28,590 nt of DNA, from the NCBI GenBank assembly GCA_016839345.1, contig JAEOUL010000308.1:1-28590 (forward strand), written 5' to 3'. The notes beneath the pieces are model-generated. The model was not told the origin of the DNA. It did not search any database and saw only the letters and a program-made list of their open reading frames with translations. This DNA comes from Candidatus Thorarchaeota archaeon. GTDB lineage: Archaea > Asgardarchaeota > Thorarchaeia > Thorarchaeales > Thorarchaeaceae. Both the position numbers and the translations under genes were made by a program. Of the stretch, positions 8,570 through 16,871 are shown piece after piece. Each line of letters starts with the position of its first letter. Within the stretch, counting starts at the first letter, position 1.

Positions 8570-9558
8570 TCCTCAATCCTCCTTCCAGTCAGTTGCAAGA
8601 AAACATCGTCTAGGGTGGGCTCTTTCACTTCGAAATGCTCGACCTTTGTGCCTTCAACCGAGCGCATGTAATTGAGCAGAGTGTGCGCCATGTCATATCC
8701 ATTCTGTGCAGTAACTACAATATCTGAATGGCCATTGCGTGTTTTCATTGATGCAGTCATGACCATCTCCATCATTTTGATGGCTTCAATATCTGGAGTT
8801 CCAACAACTTTCATGTGGAGACTATCGTAGTCCCTAACACCTTTCTTCAAGTCATATGGGGAACCAAAACTCTTGATCTCTCCCTCGTTGATGAGAGCTA
8901 TTTTGTCACAGAGCATGTCCGCTTCATGCATATAGTGAGTGGTCAGTAGGATAGTTTTGTCCCTCAGTTTCTCACTAACATACCTTCGAAGGTCTGAAGC
9001 AAAGGTTGGATCGAGTCCCTGGGTTGGCTCGTCTAGCAGGAGCACCGGAGGGTCGTGAATGAGTGCTCGTGCAAAGACGATTTTCATTCTCATACCGTGA
9101 CTCAGGTTCTCTGCCTTCTCATCAGCCTTCTCAGAGAGCCCCATTCTTCCCAAAAGCTCATCAGCACGTTCCTTTGCCTCGTGGGTTGGCATCCGGTAGA
9201 GCTTAGCGAAGAATATCATGTTCTCTCTTGCGCTCAGTTTCCAGTAGATGCTTCTCTCATTTCCCTGACAAACGCCCATTGATGCTCTGGCGTATGTGGA
9301 TTCTTTTAGTATATCATACCCATTAACTCTGGCCGAACCAGAAGTTGGGAGGACGAGGGTTGCGAGGCATTTAATCAGAGTCGTTTTACCAGCTCCGTTG
9401 GGTCCAAGTAAGCCATAGATCTGACCCTTCGGAATATCCAGTGAAACCGACTTGAGAGCCTCAACCTTCTTCCTCTCAGTAGGAATGATGATAGCCTTCC
9501 TCTTTACACTGATGAAGGTCTTTGATAGGTTCTCTATTTCTATAGCGTTACTTGTCAA
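8566..9558 (-). CDS. ABC transporter ATP-binding protein (DrrA-like)
   Basis: This 330-residue ATPase powers the ABC-2 exporter encoded by the next two genes. Walker A is GPNGAGKTT (52-60), the signature is LSHGM (152-156), Walker B is LLLDEP (173-178), the D-loop is GLDP, and the switch His is 208 (TTHYMHEAD). The C-terminal extension ending EPTLDDVFLQLTGR is typical of drug-export ATPases such as DrrA. The start is TTG at 9556-9558; it is supported by GGGGAGG about 9 nt upstream and by the absence of an earlier in-frame ATG near the domain. Substrate is unknown. About 260 nt of non-coding sequence lies upstream and should contain the operon promoter. Confidence 0.93.
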   Translation of the reverse strand: MTSNAIEIENLSKTFISVKRKAIIIPTERKKVEALKSVSLDIPKGQIYGLLGPNGAGKTTLIKCLATLVLPTSGSARVNGYDILKESTYARASMGVCQGNERSIYWKLSARENMIFFAKLYRMPTHEAKERADELLGRMGLSEKADEKAENLSHGMRMKIVFARALIHDPPVLLLDEPTQGLDPTFASDLRRYVSEKLRDKTILLTTHYMHEADMLCDKIALINEGEIKSFGSPYDLKKGVRDYDSLHMKVVGTPDIEAIKMMEMVMTASMKTRNGHSDIVVTAQNGYDMAHTLLNYMRSVEGTKVEHFEVKEPTLDDVFLQLTGRRIED

Positions 9559-9781
9559 CGTTTAGTACCTCCCCAAAAATGGTGAGTTATTGTCGGTGTT
9601 CATTTAGCTCATTGTGTCACTCAGGTTTTCCAGCACCCGAGTGAGAAAGAGTCAATCGGGTCATTCCCGTTGTTTTGTTTTGAGCATGCGAAACACCTAC
9701 CGCCGAGGAGAAAGAACTTAGTATATGAATTTTTCCAGTGATGAAGAAATTGAGTTATGGATGAAAATAAAATAAACTGAA

Positions 9782-9805
9782 GAGAGGTGGCTCTCGCTAC
9801 CTCTC
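9782..9805 (-). terminator. Terminator-like hairpin after dodecin
   Basis: GAGAGGTGGC (9782-9791) and GCTACCTCTC (9796-9805) pair at nine of ten positions around a 4-nt loop. On the minus strand it begins 15 nt after the dodecin stop and is followed by a T-rich tract (TTTATTTTATTTTC). Confidence 0.6.
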
Positions 9806-9820
9806 CGTTCTCATTTTCTA

Positions 9821-10036
9821 TTACTCTTTCTCATACTTGAAGCTGAGTTTAAGCCGAACGCGATACTCTGCAATTTTGTTATTTTCAATCCTGACATCCT
9901 GTGTTATGACTTCGGCAACTCGGAGGTCTCTGAGGCTTTGTGCTGCCTTCGTGATTGCATTGTCAATTGCTTGTTCCCAGCTCTTACCGCTAACGCCTGT
10001 TAGCTCAATATATTTGTAAACACTCTCTTCAGCCAT
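9821..10036 (-). CDS. Dodecin (flavin-binding)
   Basis: This 71-residue protein matches dodecin in length and pattern: VYKYIELTGVSGKSWEQAIDNAI at the start, then a helix, then the closing strands VRIENNKIAEYRVRLKLSFKYE. Dodecins form hollow 12-mers that store flavin or flavin precursors and protect them from light and side reactions. The ATG has GAGG about 9 nt upstream. It is a single-gene unit ended by the hairpin at 9782-9805 and is divergent from the DMT transporter. Archaeal dodecins usually bind riboflavin or lumichrome; which ligand applies here cannot be seen. Confidence 0.9.
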   Translation of the reverse strand: MAEESVYKYIELTGVSGKSWEQAIDNAITKAAQSLRDLRVAEVITQDVRIENNKIAEYRVRLKLSFKYEKE

Positions 10037-10144
10037 TTCTTTCTGCCTCGAGGAAATGATGCAATACTAGTGGTGGAAGTTGGTGTTAAGCATTGCCAAT
10101 CGATCTTTATCTTGCCATTCCGATAGTATCTTAGGCAGGTATTG

Positions 10145-11065
10145 ATGCGCCCTGTCATTATGCAAGTAACCCCTGAATTGATTCTCGGTTCAATCATCGG
10201 ATTGACTGGAGCTGCGTTATACGGATTCTCCGTTGTATTATACCGTTCACAAGCAAAAGAAATCCGACCAGTTGCTATCAGTGCAATCAAGATGTGGGTT
10301 GCCTTGCCTTTTATGACCATTATGACTCTCTTCCTCCCAGGATTGGAAGCAGCTTTCTTACCTATTACAACAATTCTCTTACTTGCCGCCTCCGTATTGT
10401 TTGGAGCAGTGATTGGTGATACGATATACTTGTGGAGTCAGGAACGAATTGGTGTTTCTTACGCGTTCCCAATTGCTATGTCATTCCCAATCATTACATT
10501 CTTTATGACTGTCGGATTCCTTGGTGAACCCCTCATTCTTTCTCGTCTTACTGGTGCAGTAATTGCATTGATTGGTGTCATACTGATATCAAATGAGGAG
10601 AATCGAAAGCAAAATGAGGATGGAACTCAAAAGAAACTAGATGTTCTGGGACTATTTGGAGCATTTGCTACAGCTTTACTCTATGCAACTGGAACAACTA
10701 TCCTTCAAGTTGGAATAGAGGGAGTTGATCCCATCGCAGGAAATCTGATTCGAATGGTAGTTGGTTCTATAGCTTTTATTCCAATGGTAGCACTGGCAAG
10801 GTATAGTGGAATGACTCTACCAACTGCTAAAGCTACCAAACTAGTTGTCATTGCAGGTTTCTTTGGAATGGCTGTAGGCTCTCTCTTCTATGTATCAGCA
10901 GTGGCTTTGGTTGGAGCAGCAATTATGTCTGTCATTGCATCAACTGCCCCTCTCTTCGCAGTACCTGTTTCGGTCTTAGTGCTGAAAGAAAAGGTGACAC
11001 CCATAGTAGGAGTTGGAATCCTCGCTACAATTGTTGGTGTGATTCTTGTAGTTGTAGGTTTCTGA
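10145..11065 (+). CDS. DMT-superfamily (EamA) transporter
   Basis: This 306-residue protein has ten predicted membrane helices arranged as two similar halves, the EamA/DMT layout. Motifs typical of the fold are visible at the end of each half: a GEPL-type turn followed by GAVIALIGVILIS in the first, and LKEKVTPIVGVGILATIVGV in the second. Members move amino acids, metabolites or nucleotide sugars across the membrane; the substrate is unknown. ATG 10145 is taken as the start; ATG 10160 is an alternative. It ends one base before the convergent HtrA-like gene. Confidence 0.87.
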   Translation: MRPVIMQVTPELILGSIIGLTGAALYGFSVVLYRSQAKEIRPVAISAIKMWVALPFMTIMTLFLPGLEAAFLPITTILLLAASVLFGAVIGDTIYLWSQERIGVSYAFPIAMSFPIITFFMTVGFLGEPLILSRLTGAVIALIGVILISNEENRKQNEDGTQKKLDVLGLFGAFATALLYATGTTILQVGIEGVDPIAGNLIRMVVGSIAFIPMVALARYSGMTLPTAKATKLVVIAGFFGMAVGSLFYVSAVALVGAAIMSVIASTAPLFAVPVSVLVLKEKVTPIVGVGILATIVGVILVVVGF

Positions 11066-11066
11066 T

Positions 11067-11996
11067 TTATTGGGGCGCAGCAATCAGTTCAACATATCCT
11101 TCAAAGATATCAGTACTACGCTGGAATCTCACCCGTAACTTGTCTCCAACTTTGCTTTGCAATATCTTCTTTCGAAGTTCCTCCATCCCTGAGATTTCAT
11201 CATCATTGATTGCGATTATAACATCTCCAGGCTGCAGACCCATACTACGAGAGGCTCCTCTAGGAACCTCAACTAGGAGTGCTCCTTTTTCCACATGAAG
11301 GTTGTAATGTGTTGCGATGCCTTTGTTTAAGGTGACTCCAACAATCCCCATCCACGGCGTCTGAACAGTACCAGTTTCAACCAACTCATCAAAGACTCCC
11401 TTGAGAGTGTCCACTGCAATTGCAAACCCAATACCTTGACTCCATGGAATCATCGCAGTAGGTACACCAATCAATCGACCCGATAGATCAACAAGGGCAC
11501 CTCCACTGTTTCCAGGATTGATTTGAGCAGATGTCTGAATGAGACCCTCAAGGAATGACCTCTGGCTCTGAATTGTCCTATCAACTGCACTCACCATCCC
11601 AAATGTGACAGTTGAGCCTAGTCCTAATGGATTGCCAACAGCAATAGCAAATTGTCCTACATTGAGATCTCCAGAACTGCCCATCTCAATAGGATTTAAG
11701 CCCTCTGCATCAATCTTCAGAATTGCTAGGTCTCGAATCTTCGACTCACCAACGACAACTGCCTTGAATGTACGTCCATCATTAAGAGTAACATCCACAT
11801 CTCGAGCGCCTTCAATGACATGTGCGTTTGTCACAATGAAGCCCTTATCAGAAAGGATGACGCCAGAGCCTTGTCCTTTTACTGGAACTACTCTCGATAA
11901 TTGTGTTCGAGCTAGTCGAGTGGTGGATACACTCACAACACTAGGAACAACCTCTTCTACTACCTCAATGATTTTCTTCTCAAGTTCTAAAGGCAT
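11067..11996 (-). CDS. HtrA/DegP-like trypsin-fold serine protease with one PDZ domain
   Basis: This 309-residue protein carries the S1C catalytic triad: His59 (TNAHV), Asp89 (RDLAIL) and Ser164 (NPGNSGGAL). One PDZ domain follows at about 215-305 (LQPGDVIIAINDDEISG). Family members degrade or refold damaged proteins and use the PDZ domain for substrate binding and oligomer control. Unlike most DegP/HtrA proteins it has no signal peptide or membrane anchor, since the protease domain begins almost at the first residue; it should therefore be cytoplasmic unless exported unconventionally. The ATG at 11994-11996 gives the usual length for short archaeal and bacterial members. Confidence 0.93.
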   Translation of the reverse strand: MPLELEKKIIEVVEEVVPSVVSVSTTRLARTQLSRVVPVKGQGSGVILSDKGFIVTNAHVIEGARDVDVTLNDGRTFKAVVVGESKIRDLAILKIDAEGLNPIEMGSSGDLNVGQFAIAVGNPLGLGSTVTFGMVSAVDRTIQSQRSFLEGLIQTSAQINPGNSGGALVDLSGRLIGVPTAMIPWSQGIGFAIAVDTLKGVFDELVETGTVQTPWMGIVGVTLNKGIATHYNLHVEKGALLVEVPRGASRSMGLQPGDVIIAINDDEISGMEELRKKILQSKVGDKLRVRFQRSTDIFEGYVELIAAPQ

Positions 11997-12102
11997 ACTA
12001 TTAACAATTGTTCAGCGAATATTAAGTTGTCTGAATATGCTTGTTTATGCCAAAGAGTTTTTCGGGAGCTTTTGATTTAGAGTAACTATTGGTTCTTGCA
12101 GG

Positions 12103-12705
12103 ATGGTTGAAGTGATAGAGTGGATAAACATCATAGTGCTTGTGATTGCGACGTTTCTGTTCCTCTACTTCTACGTCAAGAGTGTAAGTCCTGCGCAGCT
12201 TGAGAGGAAGATAGGAGAATCAGCATATCCTAAATGCATGAGATATAGACTCTTTGCTGGAACATTTGAAGGCATCACTGTCCTAAATTATGGTATCTAT
12301 TTCTTCTATCCACTTCCACTAGGTCTTCCATCAGTCTTTCCATGGTCTTGGATGTTGTCAATTCTAATTGGTGTTTTCATCTTGATTCCTAGTCTGTACC
12401 TCATGGTGATTGGAATAAAAGATGCTGGTCGAGAAACCCTTGAACCAAAGAAAGAGCACACACTCTATGGGGGTATTTATGAAACTATTCGCCATCCACA
12501 AGCGATTGGTGAGGCTGTGTTGTGGTTCCCGATGGCTCTATTCCTCAACTCACCCTTTCTAGCCTTCTACTCATTCGTGTGGATTCCCATCTTCTACATA
12601 ATGTGCATAGCGGAGGAGAGAGATCTTGTAATTCGGTATGGAGATCCCTATCTTGCATACAGAGATAGGGTTGGCTTCCTGATTCCGAAGCGGTCGAAGA
12701 AATGA
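12103..12705 (+). CDS. ICMT/PEMT-type membrane methyltransferase
   Basis: This 200-residue integral membrane protein has about five hydrophobic segments and the SAM-binding C-terminus of the isoprenylcysteine carboxyl methyltransferase / phospholipid methyltransferase group. The key motifs are GGIYETIRHPQAIGE (123-137) and EERDLVIRYGDPYLAYRDRVGFLIP at 171-195, given here as EERDL, FG-like YGDPY and YRDRVGFLIP. Eukaryotic ICMT methylates prenylated CaaX cysteines; prokaryotic members act on lipids or unknown substrates. No CaaX protein is seen nearby, so the substrate is open. The gene is divergent from the HtrA-like gene and is followed 51 nt later by the DUF362 gene. Confidence 0.83.
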   Translation: MVEVIEWINIIVLVIATFLFLYFYVKSVSPAQLERKIGESAYPKCMRYRLFAGTFEGITVLNYGIYFFYPLPLGLPSVFPWSWMLSILIGVFILIPSLYLMVIGIKDAGRETLEPKKEHTLYGGIYETIRHPQAIGEAVLWFPMALFLNSPFLAFYSFVWIPIFYIMCIAEERDLVIRYGDPYLAYRDRVGFLIPKRSKK

Positions 12706-12756
12706 ATATCGACACATAGTAACCTATTTCAAATCAGAAACTGTCCAACCCATACA

Positions 12757-13605
12757 ATGTCACCTCCTTTCATGAACAATGGTAAATTCCTAGTAAGCAG
12801 GGTTGTTGCCTCTGCAGATCTGAAATCCTCAATTCAACAGGCGGTTGATTTCATTGGAGGGATTGATAGGGTCATTGAACAAGGCGATAAGGTTACGATC
12901 AAGCCCAACCTCAATACAGCAGACCCATATCCTGCATCGAGTGATCCGGCTTTCATCAAGGCTCTTGGGGAGGTAATTCTGGATGCAGGTGCGTCCAAAC
13001 TTGAGATAATAGACAGTTCGACTATACGAGTAGCGACACGAGGAGTTGCTCAGGAAATTGGACTCGATGTTGTTGCTGATGAATTGGATGCTGATCTGAT
13101 TTTCCTTGACGAACATGAATGGGTGAAGGTGAAATTTCCTAGAGGTAGATATCTCAAAGGAGGCTCTATTGGAAAACCCCTTCTTGATATCCAGAAATTG
13201 GTTCTTGCACCAAATCTCAAGACACACTTCCTTGCTGCATACACTGGAAGTATGAAACTCTTTGTAGGTTGGATAAAACACAGTCATCGTATTAGAATGC
13301 ATTCTCGCAAACTGCAAGCAAAGATTGCTGACCTAGCATCATATTTCAATCCAGATCTAATTGTCATGGATGCTCGAACATGTTTTGTAACTGGAGGGCC
13401 TTCTGCTGGAACATGTTCAAATCCGGGAGTCATTCTTGCAAGCGGCGACATGGTTTCAATAGATGTTGAGGGTATCAGGATAATTCAGCGTTGCAATGCC
13501 AATAACAAACTGGACAAGGATGTTTGGGACATCCCTCAGATAAAATACGCAGTTGAGATTGGAATTGGTGCGCAAAGCGACCTTGACATAGAAATCATTG
13601 AATGA
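12757..13605 (+). CDS. DUF362-domain protein
   Basis: This 282-residue soluble protein matches the DUF362 family: an early VTIKPNLN strand, the alternating helix-strand pattern with GASKLEIIDSS, a central LVLAPNLKTH with a following SMKLFVGW, and the late GGPSAG and SGDMVSIDVEGIRI segments. DUF362 proteins often occur next to or fused with ferredoxin domains; none is present here, as the protein ends after the DUF362 core. The function is not established for the family. ATG 12757 is used, with ATG 12772 an alternative; neither has a clear ribosome site. It may be co-transcribed with the methyltransferase gene. Confidence 0.8.
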   Translation: MSPPFMNNGKFLVSRVVASADLKSSIQQAVDFIGGIDRVIEQGDKVTIKPNLNTADPYPASSDPAFIKALGEVILDAGASKLEIIDSSTIRVATRGVAQEIGLDVVADELDADLIFLDEHEWVKVKFPRGRYLKGGSIGKPLLDIQKLVLAPNLKTHFLAAYTGSMKLFVGWIKHSHRIRMHSRKLQAKIADLASYFNPDLIVMDARTCFVTGGPSAGTCSNPGVILASGDMVSIDVEGIRIIQRCNANNKLDKDVWDIPQIKYAVEIGIGAQSDLDIEIIE

Positions 13606-13681
13606 GTATCATTAGTATGAGTTTGAGTTGCTGAGTTTAAGCAATAAGATACTGAATTAGACATATTGAACAGAATTTCCC

Positions 13682-13950
13682 TTATCTCGATGCAAGATCG
13701 AGTTTGATTGTTCCAATGATACCTTCTGGTCTTTCAACACATGAAATCATTGTAAGATTCTCATTACATCCGAGATAAACCAAATCTAGGTCATCCCCCC
13801 CCCAAAAAAAAATACTCTGGACTTGTGTTCACAACAGTTTGAAACATGTCTTATGAAATCCAGAGTTTTTCTCTGGGTACACAGTTTTCTTTGATTTGTT
13901 CCTTGGTGATGTCCCATTGCTTCTCTAATGATTTGATATATCATAACAAA
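13682..13950 (-). pseudogene. Decayed gene remnant broken by stop codon and homopolymer frameshift
   Basis: Read on the minus strand, one frame gives YIKSLEKQWDITKEQ then IKENCVPREKLWIS, a TAA, and continues DMFQTVVNTSPEYFF into a run of nine T and nine G. After the run, a frame shifted by one base reads DDLDLVYLGCNENLTMIS and CVERPEGIIGTIKLDLASR before a TAA at 13682-13684. Both parts have protein-like composition, and no start codon precedes them. The simplest reading is a roughly 85-codon remnant of one gene with a premature stop and a frameshift. Sequencing or assembly error in the homopolymer could explain the frameshift but not the TAA. The family is not recognised. This accounts for most of the 373-nt gap between genes. 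Confidence 0.4.
13795..13812. repeat. C9-A9 homopolymer junction
   Basis: Nine C are followed directly by nine A. It is the longest G/C run in the window and lies inside the decayed reading frame at 13682-13950. Such tracts slip in replication and are error-prone in sequencing, so the exact lengths should be treated with caution. Confidence 0.9.
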
Positions 13951-13990
13951 TGTTTTACTCAAAATCAGTAGCTGAAATTTGATTGGGTAT

Positions 13991-16255
13991 ATGTCAAATA
14001 CCGGAGTTGGACAATTAATAACCAGAACTACAGTTCATGTCGCTATTGCAGTTCTTGCTGCAATTATCTGGTTTATTATTGGACTCCCTGCTTGGAATGC
14101 ATACCATACAGACATCGCCTTCAATTCTCTCCTAGCTTTTATAGCAATTACATGTATTTCAATTGCTTATCTTGCATCCAGAGATCGTTTTTCTCCATTT
14201 CTTATTATGATGCAAGGCTTCCTATTTTTTGCAGCCACATTACACACAGGATTTGCCTTGGATACAATATTTCGTCCTGAAACTGCAATCCTTTTGAGAT
14301 CATCAGAAAATCTATTCAGTGACCTGCTTGAGCTTTCTATTATTGGTGTCTTTCTCCTCTTTTCAATTTGGGTCGAGAATCGTTGGTCAAATTTCTCAAC
14401 AAGAAAGCTTTACGGAATTTCAATCACAACATCCATAATTCTTCTTTTGACATATGGCACTATCTCGGAGCATGTTTTCTTTACGATATCGGAGTCTGTC
14501 TTACCATTTCTTGGTATACCACTTGCTGTGTTTTCAGCGTTATCAATCGCGATAACAATATTTCTTGCATTTCGATCTTCGCGAAGAAATCCCCCATACA
14601 ATCCTATTGCGCTAATTGCAGTCTGCTCATTATTTGCATTGTCAACTATCACAATACTGGTTCCGCTATGGTTCCCATCACTAATTTGGACTCTATCTGT
14701 AACACTACATTCAGTTGCATTCTTTATTCTATACCTCTCTATAGCCGTTCCCTATTTACTCAGAGGGCGTATAGAACCACTTACTGCAACAGTGTATGCA
14801 TCTGGGCTTTCAATACTTTTCATTACACCCTTCATTATCACACTTATTGTGGAAGGTCTTGCTCCAGGATTCCATAATCCAAGTTGGGAAGCTTATGTAA
14901 TCATTCACTCTGGTGCAGCATCGCTCTCAGCGGTAATGGCATTTCTGACATATGGCCATTCAAAAACTCAACAGTTGAAAAACCTCTATCCTCTAATTCT
15001 TCTTTTTTCCTCTTGGACAGTGGTTGATGTATCCCAAGTGATACTCCTACAAATACCCTCACCGCACATAGGAGAATCACTAGTCCCATATATTACAGGA
15101 AGTATAGTTTCACTAATTACATTGTATTGGGCGATTCGGTGGACAATTGGTAAACCACCTACGAAGACAATTGATGGCAAGTATTGGCCATTTTTAGGCG
15201 TTAGTATTCAAATTCTCCTAGTTGTAATCGGTGAACTCATTCAACTGAACCTTGTTTCGATCGTACCTGCACTGATTAATAGTCCACTCGGAAGATCTGT
15301 TCTATTAGTCATCAACTTATTCGCAATGCTAGAATTCGCACTCCTCATTGTTTACCTTTCCAAAGAGAGCAAAGGAACTTTGAGTGTTGATGTCCTATTA
15401 ATCGGATTCATGGCTCTCTGGATTCTCCCAAACATTCTGAAAGCAAATTATCTAGATTGGACTGCTGGTTGGTACTCTGCTGAAATTCTATTACTAGTTG
15501 CATTGTTGTTTGGTCCCAGTGTAATTGCAATTCTCTATCTGAAAGAGAAGCGAAAGGCAGAGATATCTCATCAACAAGCCCGAGTTAATGCGGATTTGCT
15601 TATTCATGATGTATCGAATTACCATCAAGCCATTCTTATTTCACTGGGACTCATCGAAGTTGATGGAGTACGTTCTGGACTTCAAGAAGATTCTTTGAAA
15701 GAAGCTAAAGCTGAATTAACTAGAGCAGACCAATTGATACGAAATGTAAGACAGTTGGGTAAGTTAGAGGAACTCGGGTCAGAAAGGTTATCTCCAATTG
15801 ATTTAGTTGAAACCATTCTAGTTTCATTCAGTATTGCTGTACCAGCTAGAAGAAGTGATGATATTCATTTTTCAATAGACAGAGAAACTGGTGAATGTTA
15901 CGTGCGAGCTAACTCACTTCTTGAAGAGATTTTCATCAATCTGATACGTAATTCTGTCCAGTACTCATCTCGTCCGCTCTACATTGATGTAGAGATTAAT
16001 GAGGTTGAATTGAATCATCGTAACTATTGGCAAACTCGATTAACCGATAACGGAATTGGAATCGAACCAAAAAGAAAGGTTGACCTGTTCAATAGATTCA
16101 TGATTGGAGCAAAAGGAATAGGATTGGGTCTTTCAGTTGTTAAGACTCTAGTTGAATCATTCTATGGATTCGTTGAAGTAGAGAATCGTGTTGCTAATGA
16201 TTATACTCAAGGAACTGTCTTTATCATATCAATTCCTTGTGCTGAATATGGTTGA
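13991..16255 (+). CDS. Polytopic membrane sensor histidine kinase
   Basis: This 754-residue protein combines a very large membrane part (about residues 10-510, roughly 15 hydrophobic segments) with a cytoplasmic kinase core. The likely phospho-acceptor is His539 in LLIHDVSNYHQ, an H-box of the HDxxN kind. The ATPase domain shows the N box (NLIRNSVQYSS, Asn654), G1 (DNGIGI from 686), F box (LFNRFM) and G2 (GIGLGLS from 709). The membrane part probably senses a ligand or membrane state. ATG 13991 is preferred over an in-frame TTG at 13979. No receiver is fused; the REC-GAF-PAS protein encoded 0.6 kb away is the best partner candidate, though on the other strand. Confidence 0.88.
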   Translation: MSNTGVGQLITRTTVHVAIAVLAAIIWFIIGLPAWNAYHTDIAFNSLLAFIAITCISIAYLASRDRFSPFLIMMQGFLFFAATLHTGFALDTIFRPETAILLRSSENLFSDLLELSIIGVFLLFSIWVENRWSNFSTRKLYGISITTSIILLLTYGTISEHVFFTISESVLPFLGIPLAVFSALSIAITIFLAFRSSRRNPPYNPIALIAVCSLFALSTITILVPLWFPSLIWTLSVTLHSVAFFILYLSIAVPYLLRGRIEPLTATVYASGLSILFITPFIITLIVEGLAPGFHNPSWEAYVIIHSGAASLSAVMAFLTYGHSKTQQLKNLYPLILLFSSWTVVDVSQVILLQIPSPHIGESLVPYITGSIVSLITLYWAIRWTIGKPPTKTIDGKYWPFLGVSIQILLVVIGELIQLNLVSIVPALINSPLGRSVLLVINLFAMLEFALLIVYLSKESKGTLSVDVLLIGFMALWILPNILKANYLDWTAGWYSAEILLLVALLFGPSVIAILYLKEKRKAEISHQQARVNADLLIHDVSNYHQAILISLGLIEVDGVRSGLQEDSLKEAKAELTRADQLIRNVRQLGKLEELGSERLSPIDLVETILVSFSIAVPARRSDDIHFSIDRETGECYVRANSLLEEIFINLIRNSVQYSSRPLYIDVEINEVELNHRNYWQTRLTDNGIGIEPKRKVDLFNRFMIGAKGIGLGLSVVKTLVESFYGFVEVENRVANDYTQGTVFIISIPCAEYG

Positions 16256-16278
16256 TGTTTGAAATTGTTGAATTGCAA

Positions 16279-16767
16279 TCAAAATCGCGAGGCGGGTGCA
16301 ACTTCCAATTCATCCATATGTGCTGTTAGTACTTTCTTAATATCCTCTAACATTGGTGAGATCGCATCTTGACGACCATTCATGATATTCTCAACGGTCG
16401 CAATATCTTTCATCATTGCACCAATCCTATCCACCAGACTCATTACACCCAGGTTGAAAATTTCTGAGAAACTACCATTAATAGAATAGAGAACACGCTT
16501 TCTTCCCCTGCCTGTTTGGTCGTAATCTCTTTGTCCTTCAATTACCCCTAGTGCCTCTAATTGTGAGATGATTAGTCCAGCATTGGCACGAGAATATCCA
16601 GTGACTTTGCAGATTTCATCCGAACTCATCTTGTTTCCAGTGGAGTATTTTTCCGTGAAGAGTGCCGCCAGAACTGGACCTGCATTAGTCGAAATACCAA
16701 TCCATTTTGCCACTTTCTCAAATAACCTAGTAATTGGTCCCCTTAGGTATCCTTCAGTATCTCCCAT
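16279..16767 (-). CDS. GbsR/MarR-like winged-helix transcription regulator
   Basis: This 162-residue protein has a winged-helix domain at about 20-100: MSSDEICKVTGYSRANAGLI (helix-turn-helix, recognition helix SRANAGLIISQLEALG) and the wing GRGRKRVLYSI. A C-terminal helical part (about 105-162) probably dimerises. The layout is that of GbsR-like members of the MarR/ArsR superfamily, which often control osmolyte or membrane-stress genes. The target is unknown; self-regulation through the symmetric element at 16841-16861 is possible. It is convergent with the sensor kinase gene and downstream of the response regulator gene on the same strand. Confidence 0.82.
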   Translation of the reverse strand: MGDTEGYLRGPITRLFEKVAKWIGISTNAGPVLAALFTEKYSTGNKMSSDEICKVTGYSRANAGLIISQLEALGVIEGQRDYDQTGRGRKRVLYSINGSFSEIFNLGVMSLVDRIGAMMKDIATVENIMNGRQDAISPMLEDIKKVLTAHMDELEVAPASRF

Positions 16768-16840
16768 CTAGTGTAACACCTTTGATTATCCAAGCTGACA
16801 TGCTAACGTAAGTCTTGCTCCGATTTTTGTAATTTCACTA

Positions 16841-16861
16841 ATCCATATATGATTATTGGAT
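16841..16861 (-). promoter_or_regulatory. Imperfect inverted repeat upstream of the GbsR-like gene
   Basis: ATCCA (16841-16845) and TGGAT (16857-16861) flank an A/T-rich centre that resembles a TATA element. It lies about 75-95 nt upstream of the regulator's ATG. A role as promoter plus operator is inferred from position and symmetry only. Confidence 0.25.
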
Positions 16862-16871
16862 TTATTTAATT

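Noticed and set aside
2441..12705. Functional pair of small GTPase and ICMT-like methyltransferase
   Set aside because: The GTPase has no C-terminal cysteine and the genes are 9 kb apart, so a direct link is not supported.
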